Shown: positions 1 through 6,107, numbered from the stretch's first letter. The stretch is 8,379 nt of DNA from Candidatus Nanoarchaeia archaeon (GCA_028704265.1 JAQVLH010000043.1:1-8379), one strand, 5' to 3'. The notes: generated from the letters alone by a model not told the origin. A program made the numbers and translations.

Positions 1-2
1 AG

Positions 3-71
3 GCAGAATTCATTAAAGAAATGAAAGATGAGCTTGAAGAAATAGAAAAAAAATATAAAAATAATATTTAA
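3..71 (+). CDS. C-terminal end of an unidentified protein (5' end outside window)
   Basis: An open frame enters from the left edge and ends at TAA 69-71. It gives the last 22 residues of a protein whose end is rich in Glu and Lys (EMKDELEEIEKKYK), typical of an amphipathic or coiled-coil helix. No domain can be assigned from so short a tail. The frame choice rests on continuity to the edge and on codon use like the other genes here (GAA, AAA, ATT), so it could still be a chance frame. The next gene begins 110 bp downstream with its own TATA-like element, so the two need not be cotranscribed. Confidence 0.5.
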   Translation, partial: AEFIKEMKDELEEIEKKYKNNI

Positions 72-90
72 ATTTAAAATGCTTAAAAAA

Positions 91-114
91 TTAACATTTG
101 CAAAGTTTTGTTAA
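91..114. repeat. Inverted repeat TTAACA-N12-TGTTAA upstream of the 277-residue gene
   Basis: Six-base perfect arms (91-96 and 109-114) flank a spacer that itself contains the palindrome TTTGCAAA (97-104). It lies 20 bp past the preceding stop codon and about 35 bp upstream of the TATA-like element of the next gene. It could be an operator or the 3' end structure of the preceding transcript. In DNA this AT-rich a 6-bp arm pair can arise by chance. Confidence 0.3.
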
Positions 115-147
115 TATAAATGTAACTATATACTTTAATAAATAAGA

Positions 148-156
148 TTTTTAAAG
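148..156 (+). promoter_or_regulatory. TATA-like promoter element of the 277-residue gene
   Basis: TTTTTAAAG is centred about 29 bases before the ATG at 181. Archaeal TATA boxes sit about 26 bases before the transcription start, so the mRNA would begin at or a few bases before the start codon. No Shine-Dalgarno motif lies before this ATG, which agrees with leaderless translation. An alternative box is TTTAATAAATAA around 135-146, which would give a leader of roughly 15 bases. Confidence 0.4.
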
Positions 157-180
157 AGAAATTATTCAGTAATTCATATT

Positions 181-1014
181 ATGGGTAAATATAATAGCAA
201 TTTTGATTTGGAGAATATTTTGTCTAGGCATACTGGAAAACTCTTAAGTCAAAATTTAATTAAAGAGGAACAAATACCTGAATATAAAAAATTAGGAAAA
301 TCATTTATTAATATGCTAAAAGATTATGCAACAAATAATAATATACCTATTAACGAAATTGATGAGCAAACATATTTAATTGCAATGAAATTAAATGAAT
401 TTAATCCTAGAATTTATGAAGTTTCTCCTGAATTAACATTTAATATAACTCATAAAATTGACAAGTATTTATCTAAAAGGCATTATTTAGAGCATCCTAA
501 TTTATTGTTTCAATTTTCAAGAATTATGTATACAATGATGACTGATAAGACTAAAATTTATTCACAATTTAATGCAATTAAAGATTATGAAACAAATGAT
601 ATTATGATGGTTACTAATAATAAAGAAGTAGTTTCTTTTATTGAAAATTTTATGATTATGTATAAAGATATTCCTGTTGAAAGATATGGGCAGTTTAGGC
701 ATTTTGCGCTCATTGCTTTAAAATTTGCGCAACAAGATAAAACTGATTTTTCTAGTGAAGTTATTAAGCAATTAAATCCAAATAAAATTGACTATAATAT
801 ATTGTTTGATGAAATTCCTGAAGATTTAAAATTTTCTTTTTTAAACTTTGTAAACAATCATGAATTAAAATCAAATTTTAGGAATATTGATCGTTCATTT
901 TTCATCAATGCTTATTATGCATTTAATAAAAACAAATTTCATGAGATTTTAAACAAGGCAATTACTGGAGATAATTTTAATATAAATAAAAATGCCCAAG
1001 CATTTTATGATTAA
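181..1014 (+). CDS. Hypothetical protein, 277 residues, no recognised domain
   Basis: I do not recognise this protein. It is hydrophilic and looks mostly helical, rich in Asn, Ile, Lys and Phe, with no signal peptide, no hydrophobic stretch long enough for a membrane span, no Cys pairs and no nucleotide-binding loop. Residues 1-60 and 85-130 look like amphipathic helices, and the end (about 255-277) is Asn-rich. The start at 181 follows a TATA-like element at the leaderless distance and has no Shine-Dalgarno. The frame is clearly coding: long, with a steady third-position A/T bias. Codon use is even more AT-rich than in dnaK/dnaJ. It lies just upstream of dnaK in the same direction, but the intervening hairpin and the separate dnaK promoter argue that it is transcribed apart. 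Its position where grpE often occurs does not make it GrpE: the GrpE long coiled coil plus C-terminal beta domain is not apparent. Confidence 0.8.
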   Translation: MGKYNSNFDLENILSRHTGKLLSQNLIKEEQIPEYKKLGKSFINMLKDYATNNNIPINEIDEQTYLIAMKLNEFNPRIYEVSPELTFNITHKIDKYLSKRHYLEHPNLLFQFSRIMYTMMTDKTKIYSQFNAIKDYETNDIMMVTNNKEVVSFIENFMIMYKDIPVERYGQFRHFALIALKFAQQDKTDFSSEVIKQLNPNKIDYNILFDEIPEDLKFSFLNFVNNHELKSNFRNIDRSFFINAYYAFNKNKFHEILNKAITGDNFNINKNAQAFYD

Positions 1015-1039
1015 TCATAATATTTCTAATTATTATGAT
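1005..1039. repeat. Nested inverted repeats at the stop codon of the 277-residue gene
   Basis: Positions 1005-1020 form a perfect 16-bp palindrome (TTATGATTAATCATAA) spanning the TAA stop at 1012-1014. Its right half pairs equally well with a third arm: 1014-1022 is complementary to 1031-1039, a 9-bp stem with an 8-base loop (1023-1030). The three arms therefore allow two mutually exclusive hairpins. No T-tract follows, so this is not a typical archaeal T-rich terminator. It may protect the mRNA end, act as a weak terminator, or be a protein-binding site. Confidence 0.45.
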
Positions 1040-1056
1040 GGTGTTTTGCCACAACA

Positions 1057-1066
1057 TTTATAAATA
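1057..1066 (+). promoter_or_regulatory. TATA box of dnaK
   Basis: TTTATAAATA matches the archaeal TATA consensus and is identical to the box before the AbiEi gene (7425-7434). A start about 26 bases downstream of its centre falls near 1087-1090, giving a leader of about 50 bases, much longer than for the other genes here. The predicted start lies inside the first of the two inverted repeats. Confidence 0.7.
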
Positions 1067-1071
1067 AGTAT

Positions 1072-1092
1072 TGTTGGTATATTACACTAACA
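1072..1092. promoter_or_regulatory. Putative heat-shock operator, copy 1
   Basis: Left arm TGTTGGTAT, 3-base spacer, right arm ACACTAACA. The arms are complementary at seven of nine positions. The site begins 5 bp after the TATA box and reaches the predicted transcription start, where a bound repressor would block polymerase recruitment. The right arm is identical to that of copy 2. An operator is inferred from position, symmetry and duplication; the cognate protein is unknown. Confidence 0.6.
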
Positions 1093-1097
1093 AAGAG

Positions 1098-1118
1098 TGT
1101 TGGTGTGAAACACTAACA
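1098..1118. promoter_or_regulatory. Putative heat-shock operator, copy 2
   Basis: Left arm TGTTGGTGT, spacer GAA, right arm ACACTAACA, with eight of nine positions complementary. It is offset from copy 1 by exactly 26 bp with a 5-bp gap (AAGAG). It lies in the transcribed leader, so it could also fold as an RNA hairpin (9 pairs counting one G-U), but it ends 10 bases before the Shine-Dalgarno and would not cover it. Both copies keep the same outer TGTT and TAACA, as expected for a protein site. Confidence 0.6.
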
Positions 1119-1128
1119 TTAAAATTAA

Positions 1129-1134
1129 AGGTGA
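1129..1134 (+). promoter_or_regulatory. Shine-Dalgarno site of dnaK
   Basis: AGGTGA matches the anti-Shine-Dalgarno end of 16S rRNA and ends 6 bases before the ATG at 1141. It fixes the start codon and, with the ~50-base leader, marks dnaK as a leadered gene among mostly leaderless neighbours. Confidence 0.75.
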
Positions 1135-1140
1135 TAATTA

Positions 1141-3054
1141 ATGGCAAGAACAATAGGTATTGATTTAGGTACAACAAAATGCTGTATGGCATATATTGAG
1201 GGAGGTAGACCTCAAGTAATTCCAACTTCTGAAGGAGACAGAATAATGCCTTCAATGGTTGCGTTCACAAAAGAAGGAGAAAGATTAATAGGAACTCCAG
1301 CAAAAAGACAAGCAGTAATAAATGCTGAAAATACAGTATTTCATATTAAAAGATTCATGGGAAGAAAGCATGATGATTCAGCAATAAAATTTGATTTGAC
1401 TCATGCACCTTACAAAGTAGTAAAAGCACCAAATGGAGACTTAAGGGTTGAGCTTAAAGGAAAGCAATATTCACCTCCAGAAATAAGTGCAATGCTTTTA
1501 TCAAAATTAAAAAAAGATGCAGAAGCATTCTTAGGAGAAGAAGTTGACAGTGCAGTAATAACTGTTCCAGCATATTTTAACGATTCACAAAGACAAGCAA
1601 CTAAACAAGCAGGAGAAATAGCAGGACTTAAAGTTTTAAGAATAATTAATGAGCCAACAAGTGCCAGCTTAGCCTACGGATTAGATAAGAAAGGAAGCAA
1701 AAAAATAGCAGTCTATGATTTAGGAGGAGGAACATTTGATGTAAGTATCTTAGAATTAAGTGATGGAATTTTTGAAGTAAAATCAACAAATGGTGACACT
1801 CATTTAGGTGGAGCTGACTGGGATCAAAGAATAATGGATTACATAGTTGATGATTACAAGAAAAAGCACGGCATTGATTTGTCAAAAGATAAAACTGCAA
1901 TACAAAGATTAAAAGAAGCTGCAGAAAAAGCAAAAATAGAACTTTCAACAACAACTAATACTGAAATTAATATTCCATATATTACTATGATTGATGGAAA
2001 CCCCGTTCATGTAAATATGCAATTATCAAGAGCTAAATTTGAAGATTTAGTAAAAGATTTGCTTGAAAAAACAATAGCTCCTTGCGAAAAAGCAATCAAG
2101 GATGCAGGAATAACAAAAGCGCAAATTGATGAAATAATATTAGTAGGTGGACCAACAAGGATTCCAAGCATTTATGAGAAAGTTAAAACATTTTTTGGAA
2201 AAGAGCCAAATAAAGGAGTTAATCCTGATGAAGTTGTTGCAGTAGGAGCAGCAATACAAGCAGGAGTACTGGGTGGAGAGATAAAAGATGTATTATTATT
2301 AGATGTTACACCATTAAGCTTAGGAATTGAAACTTTAGGAGGAATATTTACAAAAATGATTGACAGAAACACTACAGTTCCAATCAAAAAAAGCCAAGTA
2401 TATAGTACAGCAGCAGACAATCAGCCAGCAGTAAGTATACATGTTTTACAGGGAGAAAGGCCAATGTCAGCAGATAATCATTCACTGGGTAAATTTGATT
2501 TAATTGGAATACCTCCAGCACCAAGAGGAATACCACAAATTGAAGTAACTTTTGATATTGATGCAAACGGAATAATTAACGTAAGCGCTAAAGATTTAGG
2601 CACAGGAAAACAGCAAGCAATTAGCATTAAATCATCAACTGGATTAAGCGATGCAGAAATTAATAGAATGAAAGAGCAGGCAAAGCAATATGAAGAAGAT
2701 GATAAGAAAAAAGCTGAACAAGTTGAATTGCTAAATAAAGCTGAAACAATGACTTACACTGTTGAAAAAACAATTAAAGAAATGGGAGACAAAATGGATG
2801 CTGAAACCAAGAAAAACTTGGAAGAAAAATCAGCTGAATTAAAGACATTGCTTGCAAGCGAGAATCATGAAGACATTAAGAAAAAAATGGAAGAATTAGA
2901 AACAATGATTCAAGAATTCACTACAAAACTTTATCAAAAAGCAGCAGCTGACGCTGAAGCTAGTAAGCCAAAAGAAGGAGCTCCAAAAAAGCCTAAAAAA
3001 GACGGCAGCGAAGAAGGAGAAGTAGTTGACGGAGATTTTGAAGAGAAGAAGTAA
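1141..3054 (+). CDS. dnaK: Molecular chaperone DnaK (Hsp70)
   Basis: Cytosolic ATP-driven chaperone that binds exposed hydrophobic segments of unfolded proteins, working with DnaJ and the exchange factor GrpE. It is full length (637 residues against 638 in E. coli). The ATPase domain (about 1-380) shows phosphate motif 1 GIDLGTT (6-12), Lys70, the TVPAYFND segment with Pro143, Glu171, phosphate motif 2 DLGGGTFD (193-200, Thr198 for E. coli Thr199) and the adenosine motif LVGGPTRIP (334-342). The interdomain linker is DVLLLDVTPL (383-392). The substrate-binding beta domain runs to about 500, the helical lid to about 600, then a Lys/Glu/Pro-rich tail ending VVDGDFEE, close to the bacterial EVVDAEFEE end. 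Positions 13-15 are KCC where NSC is usual. Archaeal DnaK is generally regarded as acquired from bacteria. Regulation is probably through the double inverted repeat at 1072-1118. GrpE is not in this window. Confidence 0.98.
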   Translation: MARTIGIDLGTTKCCMAYIEGGRPQVIPTSEGDRIMPSMVAFTKEGERLIGTPAKRQAVINAENTVFHIKRFMGRKHDDSAIKFDLTHAPYKVVKAPNGDLRVELKGKQYSPPEISAMLLSKLKKDAEAFLGEEVDSAVITVPAYFNDSQRQATKQAGEIAGLKVLRIINEPTSASLAYGLDKKGSKKIAVYDLGGGTFDVSILELSDGIFEVKSTNGDTHLGGADWDQRIMDYIVDDYKKKHGIDLSKDKTAIQRLKEAAEKAKIELSTTTNTEINIPYITMIDGNPVHVNMQLSRAKFEDLVKDLLEKTIAPCEKAIKDAGITKAQIDEIILVGGPTRIPSIYEKVKTFFGKEPNKGVNPDEVVAVGAAIQAGVLGGEIKDVLLLDVTPLSLGIETLGGIFTKMIDRNTTVPIKKSQVYSTAADNQPAVSIHVLQGERPMSADNHSLGKFDLIGIPPAPRGIPQIEVTFDIDANGIINVSAKDLGTGKQQAISIKSSTGLSDAEINRMKEQAKQYEEDDKKKAEQVELLNKAETMTYTVEKTIKEMGDKMDAETKKNLEEKSAELKTLLASENHEDIKKKMEELETMIQEFTTKLYQKAAADAEASKPKEGAPKKPKKDGSEEGEVVDGDFEEKK

Positions 3055-3068
3055 AACTTCTTCTTTTT
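3041..3068 (+). terminator. Hairpin plus T-tract terminator after dnaK
   Basis: Bases 3041-3051 pair with 3057-3067 (11 pairs including one G-U) around a 5-base loop made of the stop codon and two A's. T-rich sequence follows at once (3064-3068, 3071-3078 and 3084-3090). The left arm lies in the last codons of dnaK, so the protein end (EEKK) and the terminator share bases. Archaeal polymerase terminates on T-tracts, so termination here is likely even without the hairpin. Confidence 0.7.
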
Positions 3069-3097
3069 AATTTTTTTTATTTCTTTTTTTATTAACT

Positions 3098-3107
3098 TTT
3101 TTAAATA
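3098..3107 (+). promoter_or_regulatory. TATA box of dnaJ
   Basis: TTTTTAAATA is centred about 28 bases before the dnaJ ATG, the distance expected for a leaderless or nearly leaderless mRNA. Together with the dnaK terminator it implies dnaJ is transcribed on its own. No copy of the dnaK inverted repeat is seen here. A weak GAGTGA at 3114-3119 lies 11 bases before the ATG and is a poor Shine-Dalgarno candidate. Confidence 0.6.
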
Positions 3108-3130
3108 CTTGAAGAGTGAACTGATTAATT

Positions 3131-4267
3131 ATGCCAAAAAATTATTATGAAACATTAGGAGTAAGCAAGGATGCAAGCCAAGATGAGATAAAAAAAGCTT
3201 ACAGAAAAATGGCAATGAAATGCCACCCAGATGTTAATAAAGAAAAAGGCGCAGAAGAAAAATTCAAAGAATTAAACGAAGCTTTTAGTGTTATAGGAGA
3301 TGAATCTAAAAGGCAGCAATATGACATGTTTGGCACAACTAGGGACCAGCAAAGCCAAGGAGCTCAAGGAGGATTCCAAGGATTCGGTGGAGGGCAAGGC
3401 CAAGGTTTTGAAGACATGTTCGGAGGCTTTGAAGATATTTTCGGAAGCTTTTTTGGCCAAAGAAGTTCAAGGCAAGAAGATGAATCTGGCGAAGATTTAA
3501 GATATGATTTAGAAATAGATTTAGAAGATGTTTATTTTGGAGCAGAAAAAGAAATCAATTATTATGCTTATGTAGAATGCAAAAAATGCGACGGTTCAGG
3601 AGCAAGCAGTAAATCAAAAATACAAGTATGCCAGACTTGCCACGGAAAAGGATTCGTAACACAAATGGTTAATCTAGGCCCAATAAGAATGCAAAATCAA
3701 GGAGTATGCCCATCTTGCAGAGGGAAAGGAAAAAGCATAAAAGACCCATGCACTAATTGCGATGGAAAAGGAAGAATAAAAGATAAAGTTTCTATTAAAG
3801 TGAAAATACCTAAAGGAATTAATGAAGGTCAAAGAATAAAAGTTAAAGGAAGAGGTAATGCAGCAAAAAACAATAATTCTCCAGGAGATTTATATGTATT
3901 TATTAATATTAAAGAGCATTCAGAGTTTGAAAGATACAATGAGAATTTATTGACAACAGTTGATATTAATTACACTCAAGCAGTGCTTGGAGACAAAATA
4001 ACTATTCAAACTTTTGATTCAGAAGTATTATTAAAAATACCTGCCGGAACGCAGCCAAACACAGTATTCAGATTAAAAGATAAAGGATTGCCATTTCTAA
4101 ACAAAGATGATTATTTTGGAGACTTGTTAGTAAAAGTAAATATAATAGTTCCAACAAAACTTAATAGTAAAGAAAAGGAATTAATGCAAGAATTATCAAA
4201 ACTTGAAGATAAAAATAATAAAACAAGAAAAGGATTTTTCGAAAGATTAAAAGAAGGATTCAAGTAA
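3131..4267 (+). CDS. dnaJ: Co-chaperone DnaJ (Hsp40, type I)
   Basis: Cytosolic J-protein that delivers substrates to DnaK and stimulates its ATPase. All type I parts are present in 378 residues. The J domain (about 4-68) has the essential HPD at 32-34. A Gly/Phe-rich linker follows (about 77-110). The zinc domain has four CxxCxGxG repeats: Cys150/153, 167/170, 193/196 and 207/210, predicted to bind two zinc ions. The C-terminal substrate-binding and dimerisation domains cover about 217-350 (KVKIPKGINEGQRIKVKG; GDLYVFINIKEH; LKIPAGTQPNTVFRLKDKG). The basic tail ends RKGFFERLKEGFK. The start is set by the TATA distance and by the canonical beginning KNYYETLGV. It lies 76 bp downstream of dnaK, the usual partner order, but with an independent promoter. 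Nothing essential is missing. Confidence 0.98.
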   Translation: MPKNYYETLGVSKDASQDEIKKAYRKMAMKCHPDVNKEKGAEEKFKELNEAFSVIGDESKRQQYDMFGTTRDQQSQGAQGGFQGFGGGQGQGFEDMFGGFEDIFGSFFGQRSSRQEDESGEDLRYDLEIDLEDVYFGAEKEINYYAYVECKKCDGSGASSKSKIQVCQTCHGKGFVTQMVNLGPIRMQNQGVCPSCRGKGKSIKDPCTNCDGKGRIKDKVSIKVKIPKGINEGQRIKVKGRGNAAKNNNSPGDLYVFINIKEHSEFERYNENLLTTVDINYTQAVLGDKITIQTFDSEVLLKIPAGTQPNTVFRLKDKGLPFLNKDDYFGDLLVKVNIIVPTKLNSKEKELMQELSKLEDKNNKTRKGFFERLKEGFK

Positions 4268-4297
4268 TAATATTTATAAATTAATCAATAAAAGCAA

Positions 4298-4771
4298 TTA
4301 AATTCTTGATATTAATTTTAATGCTTTTTCTTTATTTTCTAGCTTAAAATAATAAATAATTGGCCTGCCTCTAAGATGATTAGTTGAAGAATATGCTTCA
4401 TAGCTTTCTAAATTATCAAAAACTGTTGTTTCACCAACAGTAGGTCTTTTACGCTTAACATAACATATTATTTCCTGCCTTGTTCCTATAATATTTTCTT
4501 CAAAAAATGATTTAATTAAAGGCTCAACACTGGCATCTTTTTCTTTTAGCAATTCTAAAGCAGTTTCTTTATCTTCACTTCTGTAAAAATAAATTGAAGC
4601 ACTAGTTTTACTTTCTTTTATTTGAGATCTTTCATAATTATTCAAATGCTCATAAATAGTTGTTCTTGCAGCCTTAACTCCTTTATTTGAAATATAATTA
4701 ATAATATCCTTTCTAGTTCCTGTAATTTTTTCACTAAAAAAATCCGCAATCATTGAATCTAAATAATTCAT
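4298..4771 (-). CDS. Duplicated helix-turn-helix-like protein, possible transcription regulator
   Basis: 157 residues made of two tandem copies of one unit, about 7-75 and 85-154, aligned with a period of 78 and one single-residue gap. Shared positions: FF.E.I.GTR..II (GTR at 18-20 and 96-98), TT[IV][YF]..L..YE (37-47 and 115-125), then an aromatic strand (IYFYR / IIYYFK) and E.KE.AL.L. Helix, helix with TT(I/V)(Y/F), then an aromatic strand pair resembles a winged helix, with the TT helix as recognition helix; this is inference from pattern. Basic patches (KRKRP 106-110, RGRP 134-137) in unit 2 suit nucleic acid binding. I cannot name a family. The gene converges on dnaJ (30 bp between stops) and diverges from the acetyltransferase gene. 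The ATG at 4771 lies about 30 bases from a TATA box with no Shine-Dalgarno. One chain with two heads could bind a two-part site unaided; whether it binds the dnaK repeats is unknown. Confidence 0.75.
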   Translation of the reverse strand: MNYLDSMIADFFSEKITGTRKDIINYISNKGVKAARTTIYEHLNNYERSQIKESKTSASIYFYRSEDKETALELLKEKDASVEPLIKSFFEENIIGTRQEIICYVKRKRPTVGETTVFDNLESYEAYSSTNHLRGRPIIYYFKLENKEKALKLISRI

Positions 4772-4797
4772 AATAAAAATTTTGATAAAATCAATAA

Positions 4798-4805
4798 TTT
4801 ATAAA
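4798..4805 (-). promoter_or_regulatory. TATA box of the duplicated HTH-like gene
   Basis: TTTATAAA, its own reverse complement, is centred about 30 bases upstream of the ATG at 4771 on the minus strand. That implies an mRNA with at most a few leader bases. It lies in the 85-bp divergent region shared with the acetyltransferase promoter, so the two promoters could interfere. Confidence 0.5.
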
Positions 4806-4826
4806 ATTATTTAAAATAAATCAATA

Positions 4827-4834
4827 TTTAAATA
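4827..4834 (+). promoter_or_regulatory. TATA box of the acetyltransferase gene
   Basis: TTTAAATA is centred 26-27 bases before the ATG at 4857, the exact leaderless spacing. There is no Shine-Dalgarno. This fixes the start of the downstream gene. Confidence 0.65.
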
Positions 4835-4856
4835 TTTAATAGCATATATTAATTTA

Positions 4857-5486
4857 ATGATTAATGAATTCTCAATGTATGAAAAATCTTTAAATGATTT
4901 AAAAAAAGCAATCAAATTAGAAAAAGTGTCAATAGTTTCGGATGTTTGGAGCGACCTAAAAGATTATAAAAAAATTGAAAATTATTTGATTAATCTTGGA
5001 TTTAAAATAGATTACAAAAAGCCGGTATTTTATAAAAAAGTTAGCGCTTCTGAAAAATCCAAATTAATTTTTAAGATTAACAAAAAGCTTATTGAAAAAT
5101 TATTTTTAGAATTTATAAAAAAAACCAACACTCCTGATTTTTTAGATTGGAAAAATAATCCAAAAAAAGGATTAGCTGAAATGATTTCACCCATTGAAGA
5201 TTGGAATTTGTGCGCTTACAATGAAAAAAATGAATTAATCGGATTTTTCACTTTAGAAAATAATGGCAATGGCTACGGAGCTTTTTTGTTGATTTTTATA
5301 AAAAATGAGTATAGGGGAAAAAATTATGCGATTGAGATGATTAAAAAAGCTGAAGAATTGCTTCAAAAAGCAGGGATTACAGAATGGTATGAATCCACTT
5401 ATGAATCAAATATTCCAATGATTAAAGCTTTCACTAAATATGGTTTTGTTCACAAAAGAGACATGACTTTTTTTATAAAAAATTAA
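4857..5486 (+). CDS. GNAT-family N-acetyltransferase
   Basis: Predicted to transfer acetyl from acetyl-CoA to an amine; the substrate cannot be told. The GNAT core lies in the C-terminal half. Strand NELIGFFTL (125-133) is followed by the beta-4 strand GAFLLIFIKN, then the acyl-CoA loop EYRGKNYAIEMI (151-162), which fits R-G-x-x-x-A although Asn156 replaces the usual second Gly. Motif B is NIPMIKAFTKYGF (185-197), the usual N....(Y/F)...GF. The first ~90 residues are not a standard GNAT start, but KKIENYLINLGFKIDYKKPVFYKK (38-61) resembles the terminal GF strand of a GNAT fold, so a degenerate first domain or a substrate-binding extension is possible. The stop overlaps the stop of the convergent coiled-coil gene by 3 bp, so the 3' ends of the two transcripts are antisense. 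Length 209, against about 150-180 for single-domain members. Confidence 0.85.
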   Translation: MINEFSMYEKSLNDLKKAIKLEKVSIVSDVWSDLKDYKKIENYLINLGFKIDYKKPVFYKKVSASEKSKLIFKINKKLIEKLFLEFIKKTNTPDFLDWKNNPKKGLAEMISPIEDWNLCAYNEKNELIGFFTLENNGNGYGAFLLIFIKNEYRGKNYAIEMIKKAEELLQKAGITEWYESTYESNIPMIKAFTKYGFVHKRDMTFFIKN

Positions 5487-6019
5487 TCCTCTTCATCTGC
5501 CTTATTTTTTAATATTCTTAATTTTTCTTTTAACTCATTTCTCACATCATCAAAAGGAATGACACTAGGTTTAGGTTTTTCTATAATTTTAGGAGCAGGA
5601 GGTGGTGGAGGAGGCATTGATACTTTAGCTTGAACAGGCAGTGTTTGATTGCTGCTCACATAATCAGGAGTTATTAGAACATCTTTTCTGTTAGGATTAA
5701 AAACGTCTTTTCCTAAATCCATAATTTCTCTGCGCAAGCTTTTAGGGGCAGCTTTTTGCTCTTCTGCCAATTTATTAACAGTATTTTCAAGAGTGCCTGT
5801 TTTAGTTTCTAAAGAATAAAGCTTATTATTTAAATTATTAATCTGGCTTTGAAGAGAATTAATAGACTTTTCAATATAAGCAGGTATTTGTAGTGTAAGA
5901 TAATCCATAATAGTGTTGACATCATCTTTAATGATTCCAAATCTTTCTTCTGAAGACATATCACTCTTTTTTCTAGGCATATTATTATTAAGAACATAGG
6001 CTAAATCTTCCGTATCCAT
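5483..6019 (-). CDS. Coiled-coil protein with polyproline tract, function unknown
   Basis: 178 residues in three segments. After a charged start, a helix leads into a clean coiled coil with hydrophobic a/d residues at 53, 56, 60, 63, 67, 70, 74, 77, 81 and 84, so oligomerisation is likely. A flexible middle (about 95-150) contains six consecutive prolines (136-141) followed by Ala-Pro and further KP pairs. The end is a charged amphipathic helix (DVRNELKEKLRILKNK, about 158-173). No signal peptide or membrane span. The proline run would need the elongation factor aIF5A for efficient translation (established for polyproline in general). ATG at 6019 lies 28 bases from a TATA box without Shine-Dalgarno. 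Met14 (MPRKKSD) is a possible later start. I do not recognise the family; a scaffold or adaptor is the most that can be inferred. Confidence 0.8.
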   Translation of the reverse strand: MDTEDLAYVLNNNMPRKKSDMSSEERFGIIKDDVNTIMDYLTLQIPAYIEKSINSLQSQINNLNNKLYSLETKTGTLENTVNKLAEEQKAAPKSLRREIMDLGKDVFNPNRKDVLITPDYVSSNQTLPVQAKVSMPPPPPPAPKIIEKPKPSVIPFDDVRNELKEKLRILKNKADEED

Positions 6020-6042
6020 AGTTAATTATTTAGTTTCCAATA

Positions 6043-6051
6043 ATTTATATA
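6043..6051 (-). promoter_or_regulatory. TATA box of the coiled-coil/polyproline gene
   Basis: On the minus strand the box reads TATATAAAT, centred about 28 bases before the ATG at 6019, giving a leaderless or nearly leaderless mRNA. It lies back to back with the plus-strand promoter near 6072-6079. Confidence 0.6.
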
Positions 6052-6071
6052 CCTTTTTTGCCATAAAAAAA

Positions 6072-6079
6072 TATTTAAA
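6072..6079 (+). promoter_or_regulatory. TATA box for the leader ORF / 96-residue gene transcript
   Basis: TATTTAAA predicts a transcription start near 6102, about 6 bases before the leader ATG at 6108 and about 113 bases before the main start at 6215. No better TATA element lies between 6110 and 6190, so the 96-residue gene is probably transcribed through the leader ORF. Confidence 0.45.
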
Positions 6080-6107
6080 CATGAAATGATAATTTAAACA
6101 TACAAAC

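Noticed and set aside
3..1014. grpE, expected upstream of dnaK
   Set aside because: Neither the 22-residue tail nor the 277-residue protein shows the GrpE layout of a long coiled coil followed by a compact beta domain.
1072..1118. CIRCE element (TTAGCACTC-N9-GAGTGCTAA) or a ribosome-blocking RNA thermometer before dnaK
   Set aside because: The arm sequences do not match CIRCE, and the transcribed hairpin ends 10 bases before the Shine-Dalgarno, leaving it exposed. Copy 1 would lie mostly outside the transcript.
1646..1954. Minus-strand open frame of 102 codons inside dnaK, and similar ones at 2172-2420 and 2384-2566
   Set aside because: They are antisense to an unmistakable dnaK, with low-complexity Leu/Phe-rich products and no promoter or Shine-Dalgarno of their own.
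3272..3500. Open frames overlapping the Gly/Phe region of dnaJ on both strands
   Set aside because: Out-of-frame shadows of the repetitive Gly/Phe coding sequence; dnaJ itself is intact.
5483..6019. Homologue of eukaryotic actin-regulating WASP/WASH-complex proteins, suggested by coiled coil plus polyproline
   Set aside because: Only the composition is similar. No WH2/VCA motif or conserved sequence can be seen, so the likeness is best taken as convergent.
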